A DNA stretch of 64,000 nt, taken from contig OX328099.1 in assembly GCA_946811185.2 (NCBI GenBank), positions 37,621,299 to 37,685,298 on the forward strand, written 5' to 3'. Positions 55,701 through 62,019 of the stretch are shown here, piece after piece (the first letter of the stretch is position 1; every line of letters starts with the position of its first letter). The notes beneath the pieces are model-generated. The model was given only the letters and a program-made list of their open reading frames with translations, did not search any database and was not told where the DNA came from. The translations under genes and the position numbers were made by a program. Source of the stretch: Hippopus hippopus (taxonomy: Eukaryota > Mollusca > Bivalvia > Cardiida > Cardiidae).

Positions 55701-58700
55701 AGAGGAAAATGCTGGTTACCAGTATTTTCGCCTTTCCGCACAATGTTTTCTCATGGCTTATATTGTCATCTGAAAATGTGTTCAACATGGACAGGCCCTA
55801 ACTTTTTAACAAACAATAACATATTGGACATGTTCAAATTAAGAGCAATTGCAGACGACAGATTAACCTTTCACCAAACAATCCCTAGTTTTAATGACCC
55901 TATGGAAGAAAATTTTTGAAAAAAATTGCAGGAAAAGAAGAATATGCTGGTTTCTCTTTTGAATAAGTCTTAGATTTTGTCGATTTGTTAAGAGTTAAAT
56001 GAGGTTAAAATGATGGGAGTTGTCTGTAATAGGGTAGAAAACATTGAGGGAAAAGGAGAAAATGCTATTTACCAGTTTTTTCTCCTTATCTTACAAAGTT
56101 TTTCAAATGGCATCTTTCACAGGGTTGTTGAAAGTTAGGCTTGTTTAGTAAAGGGTTAAATTGTGTCATCTCCTAATGAATTAAAAGGGTTGATTGATTA
56201 GGAGGGCTGATAAGCCAAATAATCAATCTGATGCTGTTTATACCATAAGAAACACTATAGTTTTAAGGTTATTTTTACCTGTATTCACTGTTGACTCCAT
56301 TCGATGTAGGTTTGTTGGAAAATCTACAGTGACTGTAAGATGCCAAGTCAGCACCACATCCACTCTTACAGCCTGGAAAAACATGTAAAAATGTATATGT
56401 GATCTAATGTGATCAACTTAGCGTGCTAAATAGGTGGGAAAACAGTGTGACAAAAGGAGAGACAGTTTATTTGGTGAGTTGAAGAATATACAGTGACAGT
56501 AAAATGCTGAGTCAGCACCACATCCACTCTTACAACTTAAAAAGCATGTGTTCAACATTAAAATTATAATGCATGCTTCCAAACCCTCCTGATTTCACCG
56601 AGAGTCTCCTGATACTCTGTAGTCTCTATTTAGAACTTACAGATCTACGTTATGTGGAAAATTTTAACTCTTTACCAAACGATCCGAGGTTTTAACAACC
56701 CTTGGAAAGAAGCCTTTTGAAAACAATGTGGAAAAAAGAGAAAATGCTGGTAACCAGCATTTTCTCCTTTTCCCACAGTGTTTCTACTCTATAAAAGACA
56801 AATTCCAGCATTTGAGCCATCTTTAATTTGTCATCTGCAAATGCTTTCAATTTGGACCAGTCTACAATTTTATCATTTAGTAAAGAGTTAAATGGAAGAA
56901 TACCTTGAAAAATATTAGTCAAGACTATAATAATATACCAACAAAACAGTGAAAACACAATGGATAAAGTACCATTTGGTAACCAACATTATAGTGCTAC
57001 CTTTACCATAGTGGTATCTATATATTAATGACTGTGATGTTTGATGTTTTTGCTCTAAAAATTCACATAATGTTTGATAAACAATAGTATTTGATAAAAA
57101 ATAAAAAGAAATAAATAAAAAAACCTGGCTAATGTTCCATTTCAAGATACTTGACCTAGAGTGCTTCAAAAATAATCTTAACCCTTTACCAAACGACAAA
57201 ATTTTGGAATTGTCCGAATTCAAAGCATCTGCAAGCAACAAATTATATGTAGCTCCAATGGGAAAAATTGTCTGAGAAAGGGTAGAAAACACTGTGGGAA
57301 TTGGAGAAAATGCTAGTTATCAGTGACCCCCCTGTTCTCAAGTCCTGCACGCTACCGACTGAGCTACTGGGGCTTGGCCAGTCATTAAAGCACAAGAATG
57401 TTTGGTAAAGACTTAAAGGAGAAAATTGTAGAATGATTTTGTTCATACCATTGTTGCAGACCCAAAACATGGGATGTTTGGCCTCCCTGTATGTTCGCCA
57501 TTTCCACCCTTCCTCTGTCCAGTAATCCTTGTTTTCGTAGCCCCCAGCCTTGATAAACTGATAAAACTCCAAATTAGAGATGGGATACTCGGAGGCTTCA
57601 AAGCTGGGCACACTGGAAAAAAATATAATTGAATAAATATGAATACAATGTTAATCTAACCTGTATTATGCATCAAAAAAAGCTCAAAATGTTCGATCCG
57701 GAAGCACCATAAGAAACAAGAAAATAATGAAAAAAGTCTTTTCTCCTTTTCTGATCATATTTTCTATCCTTTCAAAGGCAAATTCCATCATTTGAGCAAC
57801 ATTTAATAAGTCATCCTCAAATACTTATAAAATAGGCAAGTATAAAATTTCTAACATGAGGGTCATTATGTAATCCTGTATTGCTCATCTACTCTATAAA
57901 TAAATGTACCATACATCTAGACAGTCATAATCTGTTTCACAAACCAAAATGATATCAGTAAATACAAGCAGGTCTAATCCTGTATCATTCATACCAAATA
58001 TCAATGAACACTGTCATAGAGAACTTAGGAAGGGGAATTTTCAAAACTTAAGTAGCAGGGAAATATTTTTGCTATGGCATAAAATGTAATGGTAATGACT
58101 TGGAACAAAAAATTAAGTGACTAAAACCTCACTGCCAGTATCTAGGATTTTTCTCCTTTTCCACAATTTTTTCTATCCCTTTAAAAGTCAAATTCCATCT
58201 TTTAAGCCACACTGAATTTGTCAACAGCAAATGCTTCCAATTAAGACAAATCTAAATTTAGTTATGCATGCACAGTAAATATGGTTGGTGTTAACTTACA
58301 AACAGTTGATCTCTCCATACTCATTGTCCCAGCCATAGGAGGGAAAATCTTTTGGTTTTCCAAAACAGACATCAGTGCCAGAAACAGCAATCATCTTGTT
58401 TTCCTTCGGAATATCAGCTGTAACACACAAAAATAGAGAAAAATAACACTAGTTGGAATTGAGAAAGTAGGGAATCAGTTACAGTTTACAAAAGTATCAT
58501 ATTAGCTTTATAGTAAAAGAATGGACTATATCTAAAAATGAGATAATGACTATAAAAACATGTACTGAGAATGTATGAAATTTCATTTTCTTTTTATCTT
58601 ATGTTATTTCAACAAAAAAGTAGCCAGCTTCTGTTCAAATTATACTTTGATGACAATAACTAAAATTTTATTTCCAGAATAACTAGAGGTGCTTGAGCGC

Positions 58701-59707
58701 CTGTATCGCTCCACAGGCCTGATATTTCTATAATGGCGAAAGGAAGTTTTTAACAATTATCATTCAATCCTGCATTTTAGCTCACTGAAGAAACAATTTG
58801 GTAGACAACCACCATAGGAACTTACCTGCAAAACAACAATGAAATCCAATGAATAGTTTTAGAGAAGAAATTTTTCAAAGATTTTACTTTATACCATAAA
58901 AGGAAAATGAGTCTCCCATAAAAGCCATGTTTTTTGACAGATCTTTTTTTTTTTAAGGAATTCTGTAAACCTGTATCTAAGGAACATTCCTGCAAAATAA
59001 TAATGCTATCCAAATAGCGGTTTGGGAGGAGAAGATTTTTAAAGGTTTTTTACTTTGGTTGCCATGGCAACCAGAATTCTTCATGGAACACAATTATTTG
59101 AAGGAATTTGAAAGAGGACCACCAAAGGAACATTCCTGTGAAATTTGGTAAAAATCCAGTCAATAGTTTCTGAGGAGAAGTTTTTTAAAGAAAAAGTTTA
59201 CGGACGCACGCACGCACGGACGAACGGACGAACGAACGAACGAACGAACGAACGGACGGACGGACGGACGCACGACGGACACAACGCCATGACAATAGCT
59301 CGCTGGCCTTCGGCCAGTGGAGCTAAAAATTGTGTTAATGTTGGTAAAGCAAATTCAAACTATGTAAAAAATGGGATGAGTTCCCCATTATTTGACCTTC
59401 ATATAATTTTACTCAGTTGAACTACTGTATGATTTTTATCTAATACAATTCAATCACAGACAAGATTTTTTTAAATGGTTTTCAACACAGAAAAGGTATT
59501 TTTTCTTTTCATAAAGTCCTAACAGAGGAAAAAAGTCAATTTTTGTCTGAAGAATAAGGATGTCTTCCATAGCCAATTACATGTTTGAGAAGGCGCATAA
59601 ATCCACTGGTCGGGTTTTCTTACAGAATCCACTGGGAGTTGTCGGATGAGAACAGATGAGGTCTCCAGATGAATTCTTTCATGCTCCATACCCATAAGTA
59701 CAGCCCA
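37693..59707 (-). CDS. OvoA: Ovothiol synthase (5-histidylcysteine sulfoxide synthase/methyltransferase), 13 exons, N-terminus outside window
   Basis: OvoA joins cysteine to histidine C5 with oxygen to give a sulfoxide, and its C-terminal domain methylates the imidazole, leading to the antioxidant ovothiol. Thirteen minus-strand exons (listed singly) join with matching phases to 591 codons plus stop. In order they show: the end of the DinB-like domain with HERIHLE, the H-x3-H-x-E iron motif; an FGE-sulfatase-like domain (SGTDVCFGKP, FPSYGWDNEYGE, FEASEYPISN, GNVWEWVEDHF, GGSWISTGDEASRFAR); and a SAM-methyltransferase domain with motif I (ALWLGSGSGRGP). The end is ALTVWRHA-stop. About 150 N-terminal residues are missing; no exon for them was found between 59708 and 64000. 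All introns use GT-AG. Introns hold about 35 MITE copies, SINEs, and decayed partial copies of exons 4, 7 and 9. Nothing indicates that the reading frame is damaged. Family assignment is from remembered motifs, not a search. Confidence 0.93.
37830..38460. repeat. MITE remnants in OvoA intron 12
   Basis: A strongly decayed plus copy lies at 37830-38020 and a minus copy at about 38235-38460 ending with TTAA. Between them, 38100-38190 resembles an old GATC-type hairpin. Confidence 0.65.
38457..38685 (+). repeat. TTAA MITE, full length
   Basis: This 229-bp copy with an exact core palindrome starts at the TTAA that ends the previous minus copy. Confidence 0.95.
38725..39115. repeat. Two partial MITEs
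   Basis: A minus copy at 38725-38905 lacks the second palindrome arm. A plus copy at 38960-39115 shares its last TTAA with the next element. Confidence 0.75.
39112..39343 (+). repeat. TTAA MITE, full length
   Basis: The copy runs TTAACTCTTTACC to GGAAAAGGGTTAA and has a well-kept core. Confidence 0.92.
39438..39565 (-). mobile_element. SINE fragment
   Basis: Only the body remains (GTTGCAGCCAGTGCACC, GAGCCACTGGCTGC), without a tRNA-like head. It is followed by a MITE short-arm fragment (39570-39635). Confidence 0.7.
39683..39794 (-). CDS. OvoA: OvoA exon 12
   Basis: A TTTTCAG acceptor and GTAAGT donor bound 112 nt. It encodes AWLLRLAEITKRKGLVVIAS to SAKK in the methyltransferase domain. Entry phase is 1 and exit phase is 2, both matching the neighbouring exons. 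Confidence 0.9.
39958..40670. repeat. Three decayed MITEs
   Basis: Copies lie at about 39958-40100 (+, truncated), 40246-40440 (+) and 40447-40670 (-), all within OvoA intron 11. Confidence 0.7.
40772..41000 (-). repeat. TTAA MITE, full length
   Basis: This complete 229-bp copy has an exact core palindrome (GCTGGTAACCAGC). Confidence 0.95.
41158..41239 (-). CDS. OvoA: OvoA exon 11
   Basis: Bounded by TTTCAG and GTAAGA. It encodes FTWIPNEVGWDYDLTIVTFL to RTVHPK, 82 nt, entering in phase 0 and leaving in phase 1. Confidence 0.92.
41255..41450 (+). repeat. TTAA MITE, 5' end lost
   Basis: The copy begins within the long arm 15 bp upstream of the exon 11 acceptor boundary and ends GTAGTAATGGATTAA. 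Confidence 0.8.
41470..41932 (-). repeat. Outer TTAA MITE carrying a second copy
   Basis: The short arm (ACCCTTTACCATAAGATCC, then AAGTTT) stops at its own internal TTAA, where the 41497-41725 copy is inserted. It resumes as AGACCCTTAGGAAGAAGG and runs to TTAA at 41929-41932. Confidence 0.9.
41497..41725 (+). repeat. TTAA MITE inserted in another copy
   Basis: This complete 229-bp copy has an exact core. It is flanked by TTAA on both sides, where the host copy would have a single TTAA. Confidence 0.95.
42015..42073. repeat. GATCAGACTGCA hairpin
   Basis: CAGTGTAGATAAAAGATCAG pairs imperfectly with the right arm ending GATCTACACTG. Confidence 0.8.
42132..42360 (+). repeat. TTAA MITE, full length
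   Basis: This 229-bp copy has a slightly diverged first palindrome arm. Confidence 0.92.
42467..42695 (+). repeat. TTAA MITE, full length
   Basis: This 229-bp copy has a core with one mismatch. The next copy begins immediately after it. Confidence 0.95.
42696..42923 (+). repeat. TTAA MITE, full length, abutting OvoA exon 10
   Basis: This 228-bp copy with a diverged core ends only 16 bp from the 3' edge of exon 10 (42940), so it lies almost at the splice donor. Confidence 0.88.
42940..43089 (-). CDS. OvoA: OvoA exon 10
   Basis: A TTTTAG acceptor and GTAACT donor bound 150 nt (50 codons, both ends phase 0). It encodes ILASDYAARYIDVAVHLQAG, continuing directly from exon 9's SKHFDE in the methyltransferase fold. 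Confidence 0.92.
43243..43469 (+). repeat. TTAA MITE, short loop
   Basis: The copy runs from TTAA at 43243 to TTAA at 43466-43469. The centre reads AAATGCTGTTAGCATTT, so the loop has lost several bases. A stray short-arm end (TTAACCCTTTACCACAG) precedes it. Confidence 0.9.
43470..44288. repeat. Three decayed MITEs
   Basis: Copies lie at about 43470-43625 (-), 43725-43925 (-) and 44081-44288 (+), with partial cores. Confidence 0.7.
44306..44565 (-). CDS. OvoA: OvoA exon 9
   Basis: From a GTTTCAG acceptor to a GTATGT donor, 260 nt. It encodes KSNYLDSNKIDPVYVPSTN, then MEMEFGFRKSFPVVVADFC and ALWLGSGSGRGPLILSKHFD, the SAM-binding motif I of the methyltransferase. It is the longest OvoA exon seen here. 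Confidence 0.93.
44612..44711 (-). pseudogene. Tandem copy of the OvoA exon 9 acceptor region
   Basis: The stretch duplicates about 98 bp of 44515-44611, including the acceptor and the first 18 or so codons (KSNYLDSNKIDSVYVP), then runs to a stop. It lies directly upstream of the real exon in the gene's sense. Confidence 0.88.
44733..45056 (+). mobile_element. Full-length tRNA-headed SINE with target duplication
   Basis: The head holds a polymerase III A box (TAGCTCAGTCGG) and B box (GGTTCGATCCC). The body ends GTTGAACACCATACAA followed by CAAT repeats. TCAACCACTTTA is repeated exactly on both sides (44721-44732 and 45057-45068), a 12-bp target-site duplication, so this copy is recent. It lies in OvoA intron 8. 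Confidence 0.93.
45085..45270 (+). repeat. TTAA MITE, shortened core
   Basis: The first palindrome arm lacks GGAGAA. The copy ends TTTGGTAAAAGGTTAA. Confidence 0.8.
45550..45720 (-). mobile_element. SINE, tail-truncated
   Basis: In minus orientation: the head GAGCTACCAGGGCTTGGC with B-box complement GGGATCGAACCC, and part of the body. Confidence 0.85.
45778..45961 (-). CDS. OvoA: OvoA exon 8
   Basis: An AAACAG acceptor and GTAAGC donor bound 184 nt. It encodes GGSWISTGDEASRFARYAFR and QHAGFRVARN, the conserved end of the FGE-like domain, then the linker to VYVLGCGVE. Confidence 0.93.
46200..46448 (-). repeat. TTAA MITE with short internal duplication
   Basis: The copy runs TTAACCCATTATCACAC to GTCTGGTAAAGGGTTAA. 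The long arm contains a repeated TGCAAATGC stretch. Confidence 0.88.
46460..46735 (-). repeat. CCTCCTGCAGA repeats and decayed MITE
   Basis: Three short CTCCTGCAGAY repeats lie at 46470-46512. A diverged minus MITE follows at 46515-46735. Confidence 0.7.
46736..47426. repeat. MITE fragments
   Basis: Core variants and arms lie at 46740-46800, 46990-47030 and 47150-47426. The last ends TTTGGTAAAAAGTTAA about 70 bp from exon 7. Confidence 0.6.
47498..47659 (-). CDS. OvoA: OvoA exon 7
   Basis: A TTTGTAG acceptor and GTAAGT donor bound 162 nt (54 codons, phase 0 both ends). It encodes PVNMYEPNELGFYDVYGNVW and EWVEDHFNGL, a hallmark block of FGE-sulfatase/OvoA proteins. Confidence 0.95.
47709..47855 (-). 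pseudogene. Decayed copy of OvoA exon 7 (copy A)
   Basis: Minus-strand reading gives PVDMYEPNERWLNDVYVKVL and EWMEDHFNEL, then TGA. The TTTTGTAG acceptor is kept. It lies directly upstream of exon 7 in gene sense. Confidence 0.9.
47875..48665. mobile_element. Minisatellite-bearing repeat
   Basis: The left end contains CAGCGGCAAATTGTCGC. The interior has two 160-bp-class units marked by ACTGTAAAAATGA and GGTAGAGTTA. The right end has GCGTATAAAA. The same family occurs at 62820-63555. It separates the two decayed copies of exon 7. Confidence 0.7.
48677..49035 (-). pseudogene. Decayed copy of OvoA exon 7 (copy B), split by a MITE
   Basis: 48677-48741 matches the exon's C-terminal half (CCAATGGGTGTCAGTACA on the plus strand). 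48971-49035 matches its start (AACATCATAAAACCCCAGCT). The two parts are separated exactly by the TTAA MITE at 48742-48970. Confidence 0.85.
48742..48970 (-). repeat. TTAA MITE inside a dead exon copy
   Basis: This complete 229-bp copy is bounded by TTAA at both ends, with the exon-7-like sequence resuming on each side. Confidence 0.95.
49036..49365. other. OvoA intron 6, no feature seen
   Basis: AT-rich intronic sequence; no repeat or exon recognised. Confidence 0.4.
49369..50844. mobile_element. 1.48-kb element with long terminal inverted repeats
   Basis: The left end (GGGTGGCACTAAACACC followed by many ACCACAAA motifs) and the right end (its reverse complement, ending GGTGTTTAGTGCCTCCC) are inverted over about 110-120 bp, through CTCAAAGCCCAAAT and GAGTTATACAT-like sequence. 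The interior is AT-rich without an ORF. Possible flank duplication (GTAACTGA and GTAATGAA) is imperfect. The superfamily is unknown. Confidence 0.85.
50850..51510. other. OvoA intron 6, no feature seen
   Basis: No exon or recognised repeat. Confidence 0.4.
51520..51606 (-). CDS. OvoA: OvoA exon 6
   Basis: A TTGCAG acceptor and GTAAGT donor bound 87 nt (29 codons). It encodes APASTGTNCDIIYNKERKYN to MEFGSST, which leads directly into exon 7's PVNMYEPNE. Confidence 0.92.
51715..52020. repeat. MITE fragments
   Basis: A decayed minus copy at 51715-51865 and a core-variant fragment at 51900-51975. Confidence 0.6.
52023..52245 (-). repeat. TTAA MITE, full length
   Basis: The copy runs TTAACCCTTCAGCACAC to TTTGGTTAA with a near-perfect core. 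Confidence 0.92.
52302..52481 (-). repeat. TTAA MITE, core deleted
   Basis: Both ends are intact, but most of the palindrome is missing. Confidence 0.85.
52530..52930. repeat. Decayed MITE remnants
   Basis: Minus fragments at 52540-52660 and 52668-52815, then a plus fragment to about 52910. Confidence 0.55.
52965..53112 (-). CDS. OvoA: OvoA exon 5
   Basis: An ATCACAG acceptor and GTTAGT donor bound 148 nt. It encodes YRTMFDVIDMPWAWPVDVNY, HEAKAFCAWKGQDFR and IEAEHNVIRGKQ, part of the FGE-like domain. Confidence 0.93.
53268..54828. mobile_element. PIF/Harbinger-like element, 1.56 kb
   Basis: Perfect 15-bp terminal inverted repeats (TGCTAGGTTCCCACT) are flanked by TAA on both sides (53265-53267, 54829-54831), as in Harbinger elements. 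Imperfect subterminal repeats of CACGATT-type sequence occur near both ends. Minus ORFs at 53559-53954 and 54242-54481 are not recognisably transposase, so the element looks non-autonomous or decayed. It lies in OvoA intron 4. Confidence 0.82.
54661..54713. repeat. Perfect 24-bp-arm hairpin
   Basis: GTGTTGATCGTAGAAAATTT followed by TTTG pairs without mismatch with the right arm ending ACGATCAACAC. The loop is ACAGC. It lies inside the Harbinger-like element. Confidence 0.95.
54832..55235 (-). repeat. Outer MITE carrying a second copy
   Basis: ACCAAACAATCCTGTGTT is interrupted at its internal TTAA by the copy at 54848-55069 and resumes as a diverged arm, core and long arm to about 55235. Confidence 0.75.
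54848..55069 (-). repeat. TTAA MITE inserted in another copy
   Basis: The copy runs TTAACCCTCTACCGCAC to GTCTGGTAAAGTGTTAA and has an intact core. Confidence 0.92.
55334..55557 (+). repeat. TTAA MITE, near full length
   Basis: The core GCTGGTTACCAGC is present. The ends are diverged. Confidence 0.85.
55630..56160. repeat. Decayed MITE series
   Basis: Parts of at least three copies (about 55630-55800, 55865-56000, 56000-56158); the last ends TTTAGTAAAGGGTTAA. Confidence 0.65.
56279..56372 (-). CDS. OvoA: OvoA exon 4
   Basis: A TTTCCAG acceptor and GTAAAA donor bound 94 nt. It encodes CKSGCGADLASYSHCRF to NSEY. The Cys-rich segment follows HPMFWVCNN of exon 3. Confidence 0.88.
56472..56550 (-). 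pseudogene. Partial copy of OvoA exon 4
   Basis: The stretch matches about 80 bp of 56305-56388, including GTCAGCACCACATCCACTCT and the acceptor side, where AG is now TTAAG-like. It lies directly upstream of the real exon in gene sense. Confidence 0.88.
56664..56891 (-). repeat. TTAA MITE, full length
   Basis: This 228-bp copy runs TTAACTCTTTACCAAACG to TTTAGTAAAGAGTTAA. Confidence 0.93.
57178..57416 (+). repeat. TTAA MITE with a SINE fragment in its core
   Basis: The long arm and first palindrome arm run to about 57322. A SINE head replaces the second arm, and the short arm resumes at 57380 to TTAA at 57413-57416. Confidence 0.85.
57323..57378 (-). mobile_element. SINE head fragment
   Basis: About 56 bp of tRNA-like head in minus orientation (GAGCTACTGGGGCTTGGCC). 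No body or tail remains. Confidence 0.8.
57449..57612 (-). CDS. OvoA: OvoA exon 3
   Basis: A TTTCCAG acceptor and GTATGA donor bound 164 nt. It encodes VPSFEASEYPISNLEFYQFI, WTEEGWKWRTY and REAKHPMFWVCNN, a signature region of the FGE-like domain. Confidence 0.95.
57720..58265. repeat. Decayed MITE fragments
   Basis: Fragments near 57735-57850 and 58130-58255 keep TTTTCTCCTTTT and long-arm motifs. The rest is featureless intron. Confidence 0.5.
58300..58417 (-). CDS. OvoA: OvoA exon 2
   Basis: A GTTACAG acceptor and GTAAGT donor bound 118 nt. It encodes DIPKENKMIAVSGTDVCFGK and FPSYGWDNEYGEINC, the start of the FGE-like domain. Confidence 0.95.
58676..59333. mobile_element. Helitron-like non-autonomous element
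   Basis: The left part has GCTTGAGCGCC near TATCGCTCC. The right end has a hairpin (CTGGCCTTCGGCCAG) followed by TGGAGCTAA, matching the 3' pattern of the 32131-34333 element. Internally, TTGCCATGGCAACCAGAATT is shared with that element. Confidence 0.6.
59198..59280. repeat. CGGA/CGAA/CGCA tetranucleotide microsatellite
   Basis: About 80 bp of ACGC, ACGG and ACGA repeats lie inside the Helitron-like element near its 3' end. Confidence 0.95.
59581..59707 (-). CDS. OvoA: OvoA exon 1 as visible here (internal exon of the gene)
   Basis: From a GTTACAG acceptor to a GTAATT donor, 127 nt, leaving in phase 1 as exon 2 requires. It encodes WAVLMGMEHERIHLETSSVL and PVDSVRKPDQWIYAPSQT. HERIHLE fits the H-x3-H-x-E iron ligands. 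An earlier GTAAGA at the VDS codons would break the frame, so the weaker GTAATT was chosen. Confidence 0.9.
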
Positions 59708-59719
59708 CTGTAACGAGAC

Positions 59720-61060
59720 CTCCCATCAAAACATGTTTGCTTTTACAGTGCAAGAAAAAAAAAGTAGGGACTGTTCTTTATGAAACCTGGCAGAGACATA
59801 GCCAGTTTATATACAATGATAGTTATCCACATAGTAATCTATACTTGATAAAAGCCTAAAGCAAATTTAACTTAGCTGTATGACATTTTTAAGGAAAGTA
59901 TTGCAAAAAATGAATATGTACCAGGGATTCAGGCAACTTCTATACTAGTAGTTTACTAAGCAACATCATTCCTTCTACAAAGTTTACATATATCGCCTAC
60001 ATATTACAAAGGAAGACTAATATAAAATCCTTTACCAAGCAATCCCGAGGAAGAACGTATCTGGAAACACTGGAAGAGGAGGGAGACAATACTGGGAACC
60101 AGCATTTTCTACTTTTTCAACAATGCTTTCTACTCTTACAAAGACGAGTCCCCTAACTGAACCCCATTTGATTTATTAAGTGCTTTAAACATGGATAAGT
60201 TTAAAAATTATGTCGTTTTGTAAAGCCTTGAGGACCAGACTCAGTTACCAGATGTCTCTAAGAAAAATCTCATCAGTTGTCAAAAGTGACTGGCCACTTT
60301 ACCAAATTGCCACAGATATTTTTCCATATTAAGTATCATTTCAGAAATAAGAAAAAAATGTATAGTTGCTGATTTTTTTCACTTCAGCAGTTACAACAGG
60401 TATTTGCAATGACTTGTAAAATTAAAAAATGGCAAGGTGAACCATGTAATTCCTCCTTTTCCCTCTATGTTTTCCATGCAGTTCATACTGCTATTTTCCT
60501 CTCCATGATTCTCTTTTCTTTTCTAGTGCCTTGCATTGGAAAAGGACATGTATACTAATGCTCAAATGTTCAAAGTTGAATCCTTTGCAGATAAATGAGC
60601 ATTCTCAATTGGAGCAAAAAGTGAATATATTGAAAATCCACAGCTGTTTTGTCAGAATATCTGGCACAGGAGCAAAGGGAGAAGATCAATATCAGACTGT
60701 ATGTTCTGTACAGTCTGCTCTTGATCTACACTGTCCAGTTAAGCAATTAATTCAGGGGTTATTCCTGAAAGGGTTAATTTAAACCAAGAATTAATTTGAG
60801 CATCTGACTTTTCTGTCATCTTCCAGCAGGCAAGTTCTGAAAATATTGCATAAGTAGGACAAACTGCCTATAATGGATAACTTCTCCACTTGCATAAGTG
60901 TTTTTAACAACTTACTGCATATCTAAACTGATCAATTTTTCGCTTGATAGAAAAAAAAAAAAAACTGTTTCAATGCAATAAAGGCATAAACACATACCAT
61001 GCAATACATTTATTTGAGCTGGAAAGTTTATCAATATTGAATAAAGAATGAGTACACTTA
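59720..61060. other. Upstream OvoA intron, few features
   Basis: A decayed minus MITE lies at about 60030-60232 and a hairpin at 60683-60727. No exon for the missing N-terminal DinB part was found. Confidence 0.45.
60683..60727. repeat. GATCAGACTG hairpin
   Basis: AGATCAATATCAGACTGTA pairs with TACAGTCTGCTCTTGATCT with few mismatches. Confidence 0.8.
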
Positions 61061-61069
61061 CACTTACCC

Positions 61070-61285
61070 CTTTACTGAAAAAACCTTGAGGAGAAGCCTC
61101 TTGAAAACACTGTTGCAAAAGGAGAAATGCTAGTAACCAACATTTTCTCCCTTTTCCAGAGTAACGTATTTTCTAACCTTTCATAAAACACTATCTTATA
61201 GTTTGATTCAAACTTAATTTGTTGTCTGGAAATACTTTTAATTTGGAAAAGTCTTTCATTTTGGCATTTTTGTTTGTATGGCATT
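61070..61285 (-). repeat. TTAA MITE, decayed
   Basis: A minus copy with a partial core; the long-arm end is lost. Confidence 0.7.
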
Positions 61286-61317
61286 CAAAGCCATTTTCTA
61301 CATTAGATCAGTTATGT

Positions 61318-61575
61318 CCCAGGAGCAAGTGCACCTACCCATGTTTTCATTAAGTTTCTTTTACCATTACTTTGGACAAAATTCTTCCCAAGCCACTGAC
61401 TGCTTTTCCACATGACCATCACCATACTAATGATCAGCGGTCAGAAAGGAATGAATCTTGTCCTAATGACTATCATCAATTCTTGGAAAGAAATTGGCCA
61501 AGCTTAGGATTCAAACCAGTGACCTCCTGGTTTCAAGACCTGTATGTTGAGAACTATGCTGGCAGGCTCTGCTTA
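61318..61575 (-). mobile_element. SINE, diverged
   Basis: In minus orientation: the body (CCCAAGCCACTGACTGC) and a diverged tRNA-like head (GGATTCAAACC). Confidence 0.75.
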
Positions 61576-61589
61576 TTTGTTATTAATGA

Positions 61590-61757
61590 CTTCTAACAAC
61601 CCTGAGAAAAAAGGAACAACCATTTTCTCCTTTTCACACACTGTTTTCTACCCTTCCCAAATCAAACTTCAATTTTTGAGTCAAATTTATTTTTTCGTCT
61701 GTAAATGCTTTTAATTTGGACAAGGCTGAAATTTTTTCATTTGGCAAAAAGTTAACG
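61590..61757 (-). repeat. TTAA MITE, partial
   Basis: The second palindrome arm and long arm end TTTGGCAAAAAGTTAA. Confidence 0.75.
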
Positions 61758-62010
61758 ACACTCTCAGAACCAGAAAACTGCTCAGTTATCCGTGTATCTA
61801 AATGGTTTCACCAGTACTAGAGTGTCTTGCTATAGACCACTCCAACAAAAACAACCCAATACCTCCGATGAGGATCAAACATAGGAACCCGGAATTACTG
61901 ATTCTACATATTTAGCACTGAGCCATGTAGGAGCCTTGTTTCATTTGCAATAAATCATAACGTTTTCATGCTGTATCAAATGATCTACTTCCAATGTATG
62001 AACTTTTCAC
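61758..62010. other. No gene recognised
   Basis: No exon. The stretch near 61860-61935 may be a diverged tRNA-like SINE head in minus orientation. Confidence 0.3.
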
Positions 62011-62019
62011 ATAATAATA

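Noticed and set aside
59640..59645. GTAAGA as donor of the first visible OvoA exon
   Set aside because: It would leave in phase 0, whereas exon 2 needs phase 1. Reading on gives VRKPDQWIYAPSQT, which fits the family, to the GTAATT donor.
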